Numbered from the stretch's first letter, positions 1-9,189 are shown. The stretch is 64,000 nucleotides of DNA from Prevotella sp. (GCA_017445845.1 JAFSRY010000012.1:1-64000), one strand, 5' to 3'. The notes: generated by a model not told the origin, from the letters alone. Numbers and translations: made by a program.

Positions 1-136
1 GGCTATTTTCATGTTGTGAAGAGGGAGCATAGCGGGCTATGTGACCGATGAACAACGCGAAAAGAGACAAAAAGATGAGAAATCATGACAATTAAGATGT
101 ATCATAAAATCGTACCAAGTTATTTTTTTATGGTTA
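1..136. other. Left-edge gap, nothing recognised
   Basis: AT-rich stretch downstream of the first minus-strand gene. I see no open frame, strong hairpin or promoter that I can support. A terminator for the neighbouring gene would be expected here, but no clear stem followed by a T run is visible. Confidence 0.4.
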
Positions 137-835
137 CTAAAGTGCGGCGTCGATAACTTTGTCAAGGAACTCTAAAATCACAAAGGGGTTTTTCTTCACG
201 GCCTCCTTGTCTAAGTTCTTGATATAGTCAGCCATTTCGGGATAATCCTTGAAGTCGTCAAGGAGAGTCCCGATACGTTTACTGTTCAACTTTCCAGAAA
301 CGGAAATGAATGCTTTGGCATGACCGGTACCTTTAATCTCAAACAGACAACGCCTGCCAAGAAAATAATTGTCTTCTGCCACATAACCTGTTACATGCTT
401 GCCTCTATAAATGACATTCAGCATCAACGGATAGTCGTAGACGACAGGTTGGTTATTGCCATAGGCCAGATTAGCCATCCGTGGCACCCAGAACAGTTTG
501 AATGCCTCATATTGGTCATACCATGTATACATGCTGTCTATATCTCTGTTTGGATATTTCTTGTCTTTGCTGAAAACCTTTTGCAGGGTATTCAGCCGCA
601 TACATGAATCGAGAACGGTTATTTGACTTGCCAGACCATTGGGGCCACTGGGATGACCCAGATAGTTACGCAAATATCCTTCTGCAACTGAATCATTCTT
701 CAGAAACAGCAGGGTATGAAAGAGATCGCTGCTTTTCTTCTGTGCCACGACAGGTAAGCCCGTCAATAAGAAAAACGACAGAAAGATGACGAGACCCTTG
801 ACGGCTTTCACTGATAAGTTGAATTTCATTGCCAT
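137..835 (-). CDS. Secreted protein of unknown function
   Basis: A 232-residue protein that I do not recognise. With the start used here it opens with MAMKFN, a lysine-containing n-region, a hydrophobic core (LVIFLSFFLL) and a VVA-QK cleavage-like site near residue 31, so export to the periplasm or outer membrane is likely. The mature part is mixed alpha/beta, rich in aromatic and charged residues, without membrane spans or a metal motif I can name. The frame stays open 25 codons further upstream, but the promoter pattern at 868-898 lies inside that stretch, so I chose the internal methionine at 835; the one at 829 is equally possible. It stands alone, more than 160 bases from the next minus-strand gene. 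Function unknown. Confidence 0.6.
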   Translation of the reverse strand: MAMKFNLSVKAVKGLVIFLSFFLLTGLPVVAQKKSSDLFHTLLFLKNDSVAEGYLRNYLGHPSGPNGLASQITVLDSCMRLNTLQKVFSKDKKYPNRDIDSMYTWYDQYEAFKLFWVPRMANLAYGNNQPVVYDYPLMLNVIYRGKHVTGYVAEDNYFLGRRCLFEIKGTGHAKAFISVSGKLNSKRIGTLLDDFKDYPEMADYIKNLDKEAVKKNPFVILEFLDKVIDAAL

Positions 836-867
836 GTTGAAATATCGTGTAAAGTTAAAATACACGG

Positions 868-898
868 CAAAGTTAAGTCTTTTTTTTATAAAGAACAA
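868..898 (-). promoter_or_regulatory. Bacteroidetes-type promoter of the secreted protein
   Basis: On the minus strand TTG (896-898) is followed after 20 bases by TAACTTTG (868-875), matching the -33/-7 pattern of the Bacteroidetes primary sigma factor. It predicts transcription starting about 25 bases before the start codon at 835 and rules out the longer upstream start. Confidence 0.6.
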
Positions 899-998
899 GC
901 ACTTCCGCAAAAAAAAAGAGTAAAATAGGGATTATTTCTTTTTTCGAACACTTATTGCACGAACTTACCTGATTATCGGGTCGCTTGTGATTTGCTTT

Positions 999-1514
999 TC
1001 ATCTCATTATTTTCTTGGCAACACTGCGCAGGGCTGGCGACAGCTCACTTTGCGGCAGCATCGACACGATTTCGCGCAGTTCTGCCATCAATTCGGGATA
1101 GTGACGGCACAAGACAAGTGACAGTCTCATGCTCACCGATCTGATGCCGACGGGCTCATCGGCACGAGGTATCAGCGAGAAGCAGAAGTCGACGAAGTCG
1201 CCACGCAGGGTTTCTTTCTTGAAGGTCGTCCGCAAGAGCAGCGTCATCAGCAGTCGACGGCGGGTCGCACTTGTCGTCTTCATGGCTTCGTCAATGAGTG
1301 CTTCCTGACGCTCCTGCAACCATCCATCATGTATTTCAGACAGGTGCGTCATCACCCACGCTGCATTGTCACCCGTTCGCTTGTCGGCAGAGAAGAGTGC
1401 ACGGTACAAGTCCTCGCGCAACGCCCCATTGCCATTGACCTGATGGCATAAGAAGTCGATGTCCGACCTATGAAGCGGTCCCGACAGCCGTTTTTCCAAC
1501 AGTATGCTATCCAT
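999..1514 (-). CDS. Small helical protein, HEAT-repeat-like
   Basis: A 171-residue soluble protein, apparently all-helical, with leucine/arginine-rich segments resembling short HEAT-like helices. There is no signal peptide and no catalytic motif I recognise. The start at 1514 (MDSILLEKRL) was chosen because it lies four bases after the stop of the upstream chromate transporter gene; a longer reading would overlap that gene by 41 bases. Close spacing suggests it is the last gene of the purL-STAS/kinase-chrA-chrA operon. Similar small proteins of unknown role are common in Bacteroidales; I cannot assign a function. Confidence 0.55.
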   Translation of the reverse strand: MDSILLEKRLSGPLHRSDIDFLCHQVNGNGALREDLYRALFSADKRTGDNAAWVMTHLSEIHDGWLQERQEALIDEAMKTTSATRRRLLMTLLLRTTFKKETLRGDFVDFCFSLIPRADEPVGIRSVSMRLSLVLCRHYPELMAELREIVSMLPQSELSPALRSVAKKIMR

Positions 1515-1518
1515 CGTC

Positions 1519-2094
1519 TCAATAGAGTAGCAACAGGCCGGCAAAGGCTGCGAACCCAATCATCTTGATGGGGTTGATTTTGACAACCTTCGTTCCGACA
1601 AAGGTAGCTACAAACAGGAAGACGCTGATGCAGAACTGCCACAGATTCTCAGAAGGTTTGGAGAAGTTCTCGGCATTCATCAGAAGCAGCGTCGCTGCCG
1701 CCAACAGACCGACAACGGCAGGGCGCAAGCCTGTGAAGACATTCTGGACAACGGGCGTGTCCCAATATTTCATAAACATCTTGCTGATGAGAATCATCAG
1801 TACCACCGACGGCAATACCAAGGCGAAGGTGGCAACGGTGGATCCCAGCACGGCCATTCCCGCCGAGTAGCCGGCATTATGGATGGCAGCATATCCGCAG
1901 TAGGTGGCGGAGTTGATGCCGATGGGCCCTGGGGTCATCTGCGAGATGGCGACGATATTGGTAAACTCAGCCGACGACAGCCATGTATGGTGTACGACTG
2001 TCTCGGTCTGTATGAGTGACAGCATCCCGTAGCCTCCGCCGAAACCGAAGAGGCCAATCATAAAAAACGTATAGAATAGTTCAAAGAAGATCAT
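1519..2094 (-). CDS. chrA: Chromate transporter half-protein (ChrA family), second copy
   Basis: A 191-residue inner-membrane protein of the CHR (ChrA) family. It has the family hallmark GLFGFGGGYGM near the N-terminus, the MTPGPIGINSATYCG segment and about six hydrophobic spans. Full-length ChrA proteins carry two such halves in one chain; here each half is a separate gene, the short-chain CHR arrangement in which two proteins act as a pair. The family exports chromate, although many members may carry other anions. The start at 2094 (MIFFELFYTFF) aligns with usual short ChrA starts; an upstream methionine at 2124 would add ten polar residues. It follows the sister gene by about 50 bases. Confidence 0.88.
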   Translation of the reverse strand: MIFFELFYTFFMIGLFGFGGGYGMLSLIQTETVVHHTWLSSAEFTNIVAISQMTPGPIGINSATYCGYAAIHNAGYSAGMAVLGSTVATFALVLPSVVLMILISKMFMKYWDTPVVQNVFTGLRPAVVGLLAAATLLLMNAENFSKPSENLWQFCISVFLFVATFVGTKVVKINPIKMIGFAAFAGLLLLY

Positions 2095-2147
2095 ACATGC
2101 TTTTGTTGACAAGTCATTTCTCATTGGCTTTCCCTTGGGCCGCCGAC

Positions 2148-2684
2148 CTACGGTTCCTCATTTTTCATTTCTCCATAGATGAGTCCGCCGATGCCGGCAG
2201 CCAGGATGATGATGATAGGGTTGACGCCCATGAGCCAGATGAGCAGAGCCGACGCTATCGGTATCCAACAGTTGGAGAAGGTCAGCCGGGCACTCTTGGC
2301 AAGGTTGAAGGTCGGTACGGCTATCAATGCCACGACAGCCGGGCGGATGCCTCGGAACATCGCCGCCACCCACGGCACATCCATGAACCGATGGAAGAAC
2401 ATGGCGATGAGCAGGATGATGAGGAACGACGGCAGAGCCGTACCCAACGCCGAACAGACGGCACCGCGCACCTTCCGCAGCTTATAGCCTATGAACACGC
2501 TGATATTGATGGCAAACACGCCGGGACAGCTTTGGGCGATAGCAATGAGGTCGAGGAAGTCTTCCTTCGATATCCATTTCCGCCTGTCCACCACTTCTGC
2601 CTCGATGATAGGTATCATGGCATAGCCTCCACCGAGGGTGAAGGCTCCAATCTTAAAGAATGTGCTGAAGAGTTTCTTGTTCAT
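2148..2684 (-). CDS. chrA: Chromate transporter half-protein (ChrA family), first copy
   Basis: A 178-residue membrane protein, the partner of the ChrA half just downstream. It shows the hallmark GAFTLGGGYAMIPI near the N-terminus, then AQSCPGVFAINISVFIGY and further hydrophobic spans. Short-chain CHR proteins occur as tandem pairs whose two members probably insert in opposite orientation and form the transporter together. The start at 2684 (MNKKLFSTFF) overlaps the stop of the STAS-kinase gene in an ATGA, which indicates translational coupling. The longer reading to 2711 would overlap more and has no membrane-protein character. Confidence 0.88.
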   Translation of the reverse strand: MNKKLFSTFFKIGAFTLGGGYAMIPIIEAEVVDRRKWISKEDFLDLIAIAQSCPGVFAINISVFIGYKLRKVRGAVCSALGTALPSFLIILLIAMFFHRFMDVPWVAAMFRGIRPAVVALIAVPTFNLAKSARLTFSNCWIPIASALLIWLMGVNPIIIILAAGIGGLIYGEMKNEEP

Positions 2685-3868
2685 AACGTCCAGTCGCCAA
2701 GGCTCTTGCAAACCTCAAGGATATAGTCGCGCCGGTTGCCGATGCGCTCGGCAAAGAGGGCCTTACACTCATTAATGACCTCTTCCGGGAAAGAGTCGCT
2801 CAAGGCAAGCCAGCTGAAGTTACGGACACACGAAACAACTTCTATCTGTGCTTTCCGGTGGGCAATGGTCTCTTCGGACAGTCCTTCGAAGTAATAATTG
2901 ATGGCACGTTCCCATAGGGCCGTTCCCAACGCTTTCGGCATACCGATTATTTTCTCGTAGTCGCCCACCAGCGTCACCATCGCCGAATAGGCATGAGCCA
3001 GGTCGAGGATGGGGTGACCGAAGCCTATCTCACCCATGTCGATGAGCATCAGCTCGCCCCGTTGCACCATCGCGTTCTTGGTCTGCAGGTCGAGGTGCAG
3101 CAGGCGGTGGCCTTCCGGAACGGAATTTATAATCATAAGCATCAGGTCGACATCCTCCTGAGAAAAATAGCGCAAGAGGTGTTTCACCTGCTGACGTTCA
3201 TGGTCGAGGGCCGACGGCACACTGCTGCCTTGCGGCACTTCAATGGAATGGAGTTGACGGAACAGACCGGCATACAGACGGGCAAAATCATCCAGCTTCT
3301 CCGGTTCGCGACGTACGCAGGCACTCAGCGTGTCGGCGTCCAACAGCTCATAAACCAATCCATACTGACTGCCCACCTTGACGATGTCGAACGAGATAGC
3401 GGTCGGCATACCCAGTACGAAGGCTTCTTTCGACATACCGATTTCCGTCTGTACCTCGTCCATCGAAGTGCCTTCGCGAAACACCTTGATGATGGTATCG
3501 CCATCGATACGATACACCGTGCCGACGCCACCGACGCCAATCACCTTGCAGCCGTCAACGCTCATTCGCCGCATAGCCTTACTGACGGACATAATCTTTG
3601 TAAAGCCCGTCATCTCCAACACGTTATACACCTCTGGGTTTACTTCTACAATCTTGAAGTTACGGTAGCGTTTGGCCAATGACAGCAAGATGCGAAGACC
3701 GGAACTCGATATATATGTCAATTCCTCGGCATCCACCGTCAACTCGTCTGCCTGTCTACTTGTCAACTCGTCAATTTGTTTGCTTGCCTGGGCGGAAGCA
3801 GCTGTGTCCAACCGACCACTGAGGTGCAGCGTGGTTTGGCTTTTGTCTGTTGTTACCTTAATATCCAT
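2681..3868 (-). CDS. STAS domain fused to APH-like kinase
   Basis: A 395-residue cytoplasmic fusion. Residues 1 to about 95 are a STAS domain of the anti-sigma-factor-antagonist type, with the ISSSGLR loop (Ser54-56) where the regulatory phosphoserine normally lies. Residues from about 108 form a kinase resembling aminoglycoside phosphotransferases: a glycine-rich GVGGVGTVYR at 111-120, Lys128 in IIKVF, catalytic-loop HLDLQTKN with Asp260 and Asn265, and metal-binding Asp277 in LIDMGE. Family knowledge: STAS switches are controlled by serine phosphorylation in partner-switching pathways. Inference: the attached kinase could phosphorylate its own or another STAS domain, or the STAS part may sense nucleotides. 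It sits 27 bases after purL and overlaps chrA by four bases. Confidence 0.8.
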   Translation of the reverse strand: MDIKVTTDKSQTTLHLSGRLDTAASAQASKQIDELTSRQADELTVDAEELTYISSSGLRILLSLAKRYRNFKIVEVNPEVYNVLEMTGFTKIMSVSKAMRRMSVDGCKVIGVGGVGTVYRIDGDTIIKVFREGTSMDEVQTEIGMSKEAFVLGMPTAISFDIVKVGSQYGLVYELLDADTLSACVRREPEKLDDFARLYAGLFRQLHSIEVPQGSSVPSALDHERQQVKHLLRYFSQEDVDLMLMIINSVPEGHRLLHLDLQTKNAMVQRGELMLIDMGEIGFGHPILDLAHAYSAMVTLVGDYEKIIGMPKALGTALWERAINYYFEGLSEETIAHRKAQIEVVSCVRNFSWLALSDSFPEEVINECKALFAERIGNRRDYILEVCKSLGDWTL

Positions 3869-3895
3869 TGTTTTTAGTTTTTGGGGGTTATCATT

Positions 3896-6800
3896 TTACT
3901 CTGTTGCCTGAGCTGCCAGCTCACACCATTTACGGGCATTGACGAAAGCCTCTATCCAAGGTGTCACCTCGTCCATGCGGTGCTCTCTCGGATACCAGGC
4001 ACACTGCCACGGGAAGATGGCGCGCTCCAAGTGAGGCATCATGGCCAGATGGCGACCGTCGTGTGTGCAGAGGCCTGCCACATTGTAGGCCGAACCGTTA
4101 GGATTGGCGGGGTAGCCGGCATAGTTATACTTGGCAACAATGTTGTAGTCGCTTTCATTTCCCGGCAACGAGAACTTTCCCTCGCCATGAGCCACCCACA
4201 ATCCGAGCTTCGTTCCGCTGAGGGAGCCGAACATCACGCTGTTGTTCTCAGGAATGCTCAAGGTGATGAACTCACTCTCAAACTTGTGTGAGTCGTTATG
4301 CAGCATCTTTATTTTACTTGACGAGCCGGCAGGTTGACGAGATGACAAGTTATTGGCATCATACAACTCGTCAACGATACCCAGTTCCACCATCAGCTGG
4401 CAACCGTTACAGATGCCGAGCGACAGCGTGTCCTTACGGGCATAGAAGCGGTCGAGGGCTTCCTTGGCTTTCGGGTTATAGAGGAAGGCACCAGCCCAAC
4501 CCTTTGCCGAACCGAGAACGTCGCTGTTGGAGAAGCCGCCACAGAAGACAATCATCGACACCTCTTCCAAGGTCTCGCGACCGCTACTGAGGTCGGTCAT
4601 CGTCACATCTTTCACCCGGAAGCCTGCCAGATAAAGTGAATAAGCCATCTCGCGGTCGCCGTTGGTTCCCTTCTCACGGATGATGGCGGCGACGGGAGCC
4701 TTGTCGCCGGTCGCTGCAGCATGGCGTGGACGAAGACCATATTGTGCCAGCGTCCCCTTGAAGGCCTTGGGGAAGGTAATCCGAAGGGGTTGGTGCTTAT
4801 AGTTTTCAAAGCGTTCGCGGGCCTTGCCGTTCATGCTCTGTCTGGTGTCGAGCTCATAGGAGGTCTCATACCAGATGTCACGAAGGTGGTCGATGTCGAA
4901 GGCGGTTTCCCACTCATCATTCTTAATGACCAAAGCCCGTGCGTCGGTGGTATACCCTATCTTCGCAAAGCCCACGCCGATGTCTTCTAGATACTCGCGG
5001 AGTTCAAACTTATGTTGGTCACTGACCTGGATGACCACACCGGGATTCTCGGCAAATAGCGTCTTGACAACATCGCCGTCGTTACAGAGGTTATGAAGAT
5101 TGATATGCAGTCCGCCTTCGGTGTTTCCAAAAGTCATCTCGAGCAGTGTCGTGATAAGACCGCCTGCCGAGATGTCGTGACCTGCCATCACCCAACCTCT
5201 GCGGATGAGTTCCTGCACGGCATTGAAACAGTCGGCGAAGTATTCGGCATCGGCCACCGTCGGCACGTCAGAACCCACATAACCGCGACTCTGGGCGAAT
5301 TCCGAACCTCCCAAGCGCTGTTCGCAGAAGGAGAAGTCGATATGATAGAGGGAGGCATGGTGGTCGTTGACGACAACCGGTGAGACTACCTTGCGCACGT
5401 CAGACACCTCGCCACCTGCCGACACGATGACGGTTCCCGGCGAAATGACTTTCTGCCCGTCAGGATACTGCTGGGTCATAGAGAGTGAGTCTTTTCCTGT
5501 CGGCACATTGATATGCAGGTCGCAACAGAACTCACTCAGGGCCTTCACACCAGCATAGAGGCGCGCATCCTCACCCTTTTGCGAACGGCAGGGCCACATC
5601 CAGTTTGCCGAGAGCGATACGCTCTCCAATCCTTTTTCCAATGGTGCCCAGACGATGTTCGTCAGAGCCTCGGCTACCGACAACACGGAGCCAGCTTCAG
5701 GTGAGGCCAGTCCTGCCTGCGGAGCATGGCCGATGGCCGTAGCAATGCCTTTGCGGCCACGGTAGTCGAGGGCGACGACACCACAGTCGCTCAGCGGCAG
5801 CTGTATCTCGCCCTGACACTGCTGACGGGCTATGCGACCGGTCACCGAGCGGTCTACCTTGTTCGTCAGCCAGTCTTTGCAGGCAACGGCCTCTAAGCGG
5901 AGCACTTTCTCAAGATAATCGTTCAGAACGCCTGACAATCCGGCTTTGCCGGTTGTCCCGGCTTTTCCGACATACGCTACCGGGGTATAGCGGTGTTCGA
6001 CGGTTTCATCGCGCATGATGGTCTTGGGCGAGTGGCCGAACATCTGCGCCACATCAAGGTCGAAGGGCTTCACACCGTCGGCCTGACGGAAGGAGAAGTG
6101 GGCGTCGCCAGTGGTCTCGCCGACAACATAGAGCGGAGCCCGCTCGCGCTCGGCTATCTTGCGCACGTCGTCAATATATTTTTCGTCGATAAGCAGTCCC
6201 ATGCGTTCCTGACTCTCGTTGGCAATGATTTCCTTTGCCGAGAGGGTCTTGTCGCCGATGGGAAGCTTATCCATTTCAATCTCCCCGCCACAATCCTCGA
6301 CAAGTTCCGACAGACAGTTCAGGTGGCCTGCCGAACCGTGGTCGTGGATGGAGACGACGGGGTTCTCATCGCTCTCCACCAAAGCCCTGACGAGGTTATA
6401 GGCACGCTTCTGCATCTCAGGATTGGCGCGCTGGATGGCGTTGAGTTCGATGCCGTTGCCATAGCGGCCTGTGTCGACAGAGGACACGGAGCCGCCGCCA
6501 AGTCCGATGCGATAGTTGTCGCCTCCGACGACGACGACCTTGTTGCCTTTCTGCGGTTTTTTCTTCAGGCAGTCGCGCTTCTTGCCGTAACCTACGCCGC
6601 CTGCCAGCATGATGACTTTGTCGTAGGCATAGAGGGGTTCAGTGCCGGCAGCCCCGCCTTGAGGGCTTGTTGCGGCTGAGTCGCAACATACGTCGTTCTC
6701 CTGATGTTCGAAGGTGAGGACGGAGCCGCAGATGAGGGGCTGTCCGAACTTGTTACCGAAGTCGGAGGCACCATTTGAGGCCTTGATGAGGATTTGCTCC

Positions 6801-7720
6801 GGCGACTGATAGAGCCAAGGACGTTCTGACGAGCGTGGAGCCGTCATATAGACCGCAGTCCCGGCAAGGGGCCATGAGCCCGTGCCGCCGCCCATACGGT
6901 CGCGTATCTCGCCGCCCGTTCCTGTGGCAGCGCCGTTGAAAGGTTCCACGGTGGTGGGGAAGTTATGGGTCTCGGCCTTCAGCGAGATGACACTCTCGAT
7001 GTCCTGAACCTCGAAGAAGTCTGGTTTCGTAGGGTCTTTAGGTGCGAATTGCTCGACGACAGGACCTTGCCCGAAAGCCACATTGTCTTTATAGGCCGAC
7101 AGGATGCTGTTGGGGTTCTCCTTCGTGGTGCGCTTGATCATCTGGAAGAGGCTCGACTCGCGTTCCTCGCCATCGATGATGAAGGTTCCGCCGAAAATCT
7201 TATGACGGCAGTGCTCGGAGTTGATTTGTGCGAAGCCGAAGACTTCCGAGTCGGTCAGCGGTCGTCCGTTCTGCTTCTCAATGGTATGCAGGTACTCGAT
7301 TTCTTCCTTCGACAGGGCCAGTCCTTCTTGTTCGTTATAGGCCTCAAGGTTGTCGATATATTGTATCGGCTCGGGCTGACGGCTGACGGTGAAGATGTCT
7401 TGGTCAAGCCCCTCGTAGCGACGTTGCAACATCGGGTCGAAGTCGGGCGACGGGTCATGGGCATCGGCCGTCGGGAAGAACTCTTCAATACGTGAAATGC
7501 CGCTGAGACACATGTTCTGCGTAATCTCAACGGCATTTGTCGACCAAGGCGTTATCATCTCGCGGCGAGGACCTACGAAGCAACCCTCTAAGGCTGTCGC
7601 TTCCAGACACTCGGCTCCGCCATAGAGCCAGCACAGGCGGCTCACTTCGTCGGCCGAAGGTTGATGGTCAAACTCCGTTGCTATTACACTCTTTGTTGGG
7701 GTCCTGAAAAAAAGTACCAT
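3896..7720 (-). CDS. purL: Phosphoribosylformylglycinamidine synthase, large single-chain form
   Basis: A 1274-residue cytoplasmic enzyme making FGAM from FGAR, glutamine and ATP in de novo purine synthesis. Its length matches the single-chain form that joins the PurS-like, synthetase and glutaminase parts. Visible marks are the INSEHCRHKIFGG segment near residue 167, glycine-rich GAATGTGGEIRDR near 265, and a C-terminal class I glutaminase with nucleophile Cys near residue 1105 (LGICNGCQLM) and the His/Glu pair in PHLERAIFPWQ near 1227. It heads a probable operon with the STAS-kinase fusion and chromate transporters. A -7 promoter element lies about 50 bases upstream. The start at 7720 gives the expected N-terminus. 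Confidence 0.97.
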   Translation of the reverse strand: MVLFFRTPTKSVIATEFDHQPSADEVSRLCWLYGGAECLEATALEGCFVGPRREMITPWSTNAVEITQNMCLSGISRIEEFFPTADAHDPSPDFDPMLQRRYEGLDQDIFTVSRQPEPIQYIDNLEAYNEQEGLALSKEEIEYLHTIEKQNGRPLTDSEVFGFAQINSEHCRHKIFGGTFIIDGEERESSLFQMIKRTTKENPNSILSAYKDNVAFGQGPVVEQFAPKDPTKPDFFEVQDIESVISLKAETHNFPTTVEPFNGAATGTGGEIRDRMGGGTGSWPLAGTAVYMTAPRSSERPWLYQSPEQILIKASNGASDFGNKFGQPLICGSVLTFEHQENDVCCDSAATSPQGGAAGTEPLYAYDKVIMLAGGVGYGKKRDCLKKKPQKGNKVVVVGGDNYRIGLGGGSVSSVDTGRYGNGIELNAIQRANPEMQKRAYNLVRALVESDENPVVSIHDHGSAGHLNCLSELVEDCGGEIEMDKLPIGDKTLSAKEIIANESQERMGLLIDEKYIDDVRKIAERERAPLYVVGETTGDAHFSFRQADGVKPFDLDVAQMFGHSPKTIMRDETVEHRYTPVAYVGKAGTTGKAGLSGVLNDYLEKVLRLEAVACKDWLTNKVDRSVTGRIARQQCQGEIQLPLSDCGVVALDYRGRKGIATAIGHAPQAGLASPEAGSVLSVAEALTNIVWAPLEKGLESVSLSANWMWPCRSQKGEDARLYAGVKALSEFCCDLHINVPTGKDSLSMTQQYPDGQKVISPGTVIVSAGGEVSDVRKVVSPVVVNDHHASLYHIDFSFCEQRLGGSEFAQSRGYVGSDVPTVADAEYFADCFNAVQELIRRGWVMAGHDISAGGLITTLLEMTFGNTEGGLHINLHNLCNDGDVVKTLFAENPGVVIQVSDQHKFELREYLEDIGVGFAKIGYTTDARALVIKNDEWETAFDIDHLRDIWYETSYELDTRQSMNGKARERFENYKHQPLRITFPKAFKGTLAQYGLRPRHAAATGDKAPVAAIIREKGTNGDREMAYSLYLAGFRVKDVTMTDLSSGRETLEEVSMIVFCGGFSNSDVLGSAKGWAGAFLYNPKAKEALDRFYARKDTLSLGICNGCQLMVELGIVDELYDANNLSSRQPAGSSSKIKMLHNDSHKFESEFITLSIPENNSVMFGSLSGTKLGLWVAHGEGKFSLPGNESDYNIVAKYNYAGYPANPNGSAYNVAGLCTHDGRHLAMMPHLERAIFPWQCAWYPREHRMDEVTPWIEAFVNARKWCELAAQATE

Positions 7721-7766
7721 TGCTGTTTACTATTATATATAATAATGTGAATTCTGAATTCTAATG

Positions 7767-7774
7767 CAAAGGTA
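7767..7774 (-). promoter_or_regulatory. -7 element of the purL promoter
   Basis: Minus strand reads TACCTTTG, matching TAnnTTTG, followed by GCA as is usual. It predicts a 5' leader of about 40 bases before purL. No good -33 TTTG is present at the expected distance. I see no purine-riboswitch-like fold in the short leader. Confidence 0.5.
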
Positions 7775-7999
7775 CGAAAAAATCGATTAAGTGAGGAAAA
7801 TAATTACATTTATTTTTCCGAGCGTGAGATTTTTATCCAAATAAAATAAGAAATGAGGAACCGATAGGGCTGCGAGAGAACCTTGTCCAAAGTACGAAAA
7901 GAGAGTTTGTGACATGTTAACAGCCGTTTTTTTCTTCCTCTTTTGGGTTAAAATTCACTAAAGGGATTAGACAATTACCTTTTTTTCGCGTCTTATCAT

Positions 8000-8007
8000 T
8001 AACTTTG
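8000..8007 (+). promoter_or_regulatory. -7 element of the OmpA-like lipoprotein promoter
   Basis: TAACTTTG followed by GCAA lies 43 bases before the start codon, a good match to the Bacteroidetes -7 box. The -33 region is T-rich but lacks a clean TTTG. Confidence 0.5.
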
Positions 8008-8049
8008 CAACGAAAATGAATGTTTAACCCCTTTTAAGAAGAAAAAAGT

Positions 8050-8928
8050 ATGAAAAAGAACTTATTGATAATGACTTTGATGGCAGGTGCCGTACTGATG
8101 ACGGGATGTGTCAGCAAGAAGGACCTGCAGAACTGCATCACCGAGAACAAGGAGCTGACAGGAAACCTGACCTCGACCAAGGAAGACCTCGCTGCCGCCA
8201 AGGCCCGCGTCACCGCCCTGGAAGAGCAGCTCAAGCAGCAGAAGGCTCAGAACGCCCAGCAGGTGGAGCTCATCACCCAGCAGAAGAAGGACTATGCCGC
8301 CCTGCAGTCATCGCTCGACAAGAGCCTGAACAACGCCTCGCAGAACAACGTCTCCATTGAGAAGCTGGTCGACCAGATCAACGAGTCGAACCAGTATATC
8401 CGCCACCTGGTGGAGGTGAAGACCAAGAGCGACTCGCTGAACCTCGTACTTCAGAACAACCTGACACGCTCGCTCTCGAAGGAAGAGCTGAAGGAAGTCG
8501 ACGTACAGGTCCTGAAGGGTGTGGTCTATATCTCGCTGGCCGACAACATGCTCTACAAGAGCGGTTCGTACGAAATCAACGAGCGCGCATCGGAGACCCT
8601 GTCGAAGATTGCCAAGATCATCACCGACTACAAGGACTACGACGTGCTCATCGAGGGTAACACCGACGACGTGCCCATCTCGCGTGAGAACATCCGCAAC
8701 AACTGGGACCTCTCCTGCCTGCGTGCCTCCAGCGTTGTCCAGGAACTGCAGAACAAGTATGGCGTAGACCCGAAGCGTCTCACCGCCGGCGGACGTGGCG
8801 AGTTCAATCCCATTGCCGACAACAACTCGGCAGTAGGCAAGCAGCGCAACCGCCGCACGCAGATCATCATCACACCGAAGCTCGACCAGTTCATGGAACT
8901 CATCGACCAGGCTCCCGAGGAACCATAA
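8050..8928 (+). CDS. OmpA-family peptidoglycan-associated lipoprotein with coiled coil
   Basis: A 292-residue lipoprotein. The signal peptide ends in a lipobox LMTGC with the acylated Cys20, followed by Val/Ser/Lys. Residues of about 25-115 are a charged, glutamine-rich coiled coil, and the rest is an OmpA C-terminal domain: the NTDDVPIS segment, RASSVVQEL, GRGEFNPIADN and the arginine-rich QRNRRTQIII close. Family knowledge: such domains bind diaminopimelate of peptidoglycan non-covalently and tether the outer membrane to the wall. The start is fixed by the signal peptide and by the promoter 43 bases upstream. It is monocistronic, with a strong terminator downstream. Confidence 0.92.
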   Translation: MKKNLLIMTLMAGAVLMTGCVSKKDLQNCITENKELTGNLTSTKEDLAAAKARVTALEEQLKQQKAQNAQQVELITQQKKDYAALQSSLDKSLNNASQNNVSIEKLVDQINESNQYIRHLVEVKTKSDSLNLVLQNNLTRSLSKEELKEVDVQVLKGVVYISLADNMLYKSGSYEINERASETLSKIAKIITDYKDYDVLIEGNTDDVPISRENIRNNWDLSCLRASSVVQELQNKYGVDPKRLTAGGRGEFNPIADNNSAVGKQRNRRTQIIITPKLDQFMELIDQAPEEP

Positions 8929-8962
8929 TTTCCCATCTGCATAGGCCCTTAGGGTCGATAAC

Positions 8963-9010
8963 CATTCCCTTTGTCCGTCATCACTGGCCGGGCGAAGGGA
9001 ATGTTTTTTT
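8963..9010 (+). terminator. Rho-independent terminator of the OmpA-like lipoprotein gene
   Basis: Nine-base perfect stem CATTCCCTT (8963-8971) pairing with AAGGGAATG (8995-9003), directly followed by seven Ts. It lies 35 bases after the stop codon. Confidence 0.85.
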
Positions 9011-9042
9011 GCAGCATCACCACGCAGGAGTCCAGCCGAAGC

Positions 9043-9170
9043 AGTGCTTCGGGGATGCCGAAAGGGTGCTTCGGCAGTGCCGATAAGCACCTTCGGCAGT
9101 GCCGATAAGTAGCTTCGGGACAGCCGATTAGCACTTTCGGGGGTGCCGATAAGCACCTTCGGGAAAACCA
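9043..9170. repeat. 22-bp dyad array, TTCGG/CCGA type (array A1)
   Basis: Six TTCGG boxes occur at exactly 22-bp steps (the C of each at 9050, 9072, 9094, 9116, 9138 and 9160). Most are followed five bases later by CCGA, giving short dyads such as TTCGGCAGTGCCGA. Between units a second dyad CCGATAAGCACCTTCGG (17 bases) is formed, offset by 11 bp. No open reading frame of gene quality overlaps. The same TTCGGCAGTGCCGA unit recurs near 52.44 kb. Confidence 0.85.
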
Positions 9171-9189
9171 CCTCTAAACATCGCTACCC

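Larger units (their letters stand above)
7721..8049. other. Divergent intergenic region with two promoters
   Basis: A gap of 329 bases between divergent purL and the OmpA-like lipoprotein gene. It holds the promoter elements listed separately at each end and AT-rich sequence between them. No further gene, repeat or stable hairpin is evident. Confidence 0.6.

Noticed and set aside
6965..7495. Antisense frames within purL and other GC-rich genes
   Set aside because: Long antisense frames are expected opposite high-GC third positions in genuine genes; none has a promoter or recognisable family.
7726..7750. Purine riboswitch before purL
   Set aside because: The predicted leader of about 40 bases is too short for a known purine aptamer and shows no such fold.
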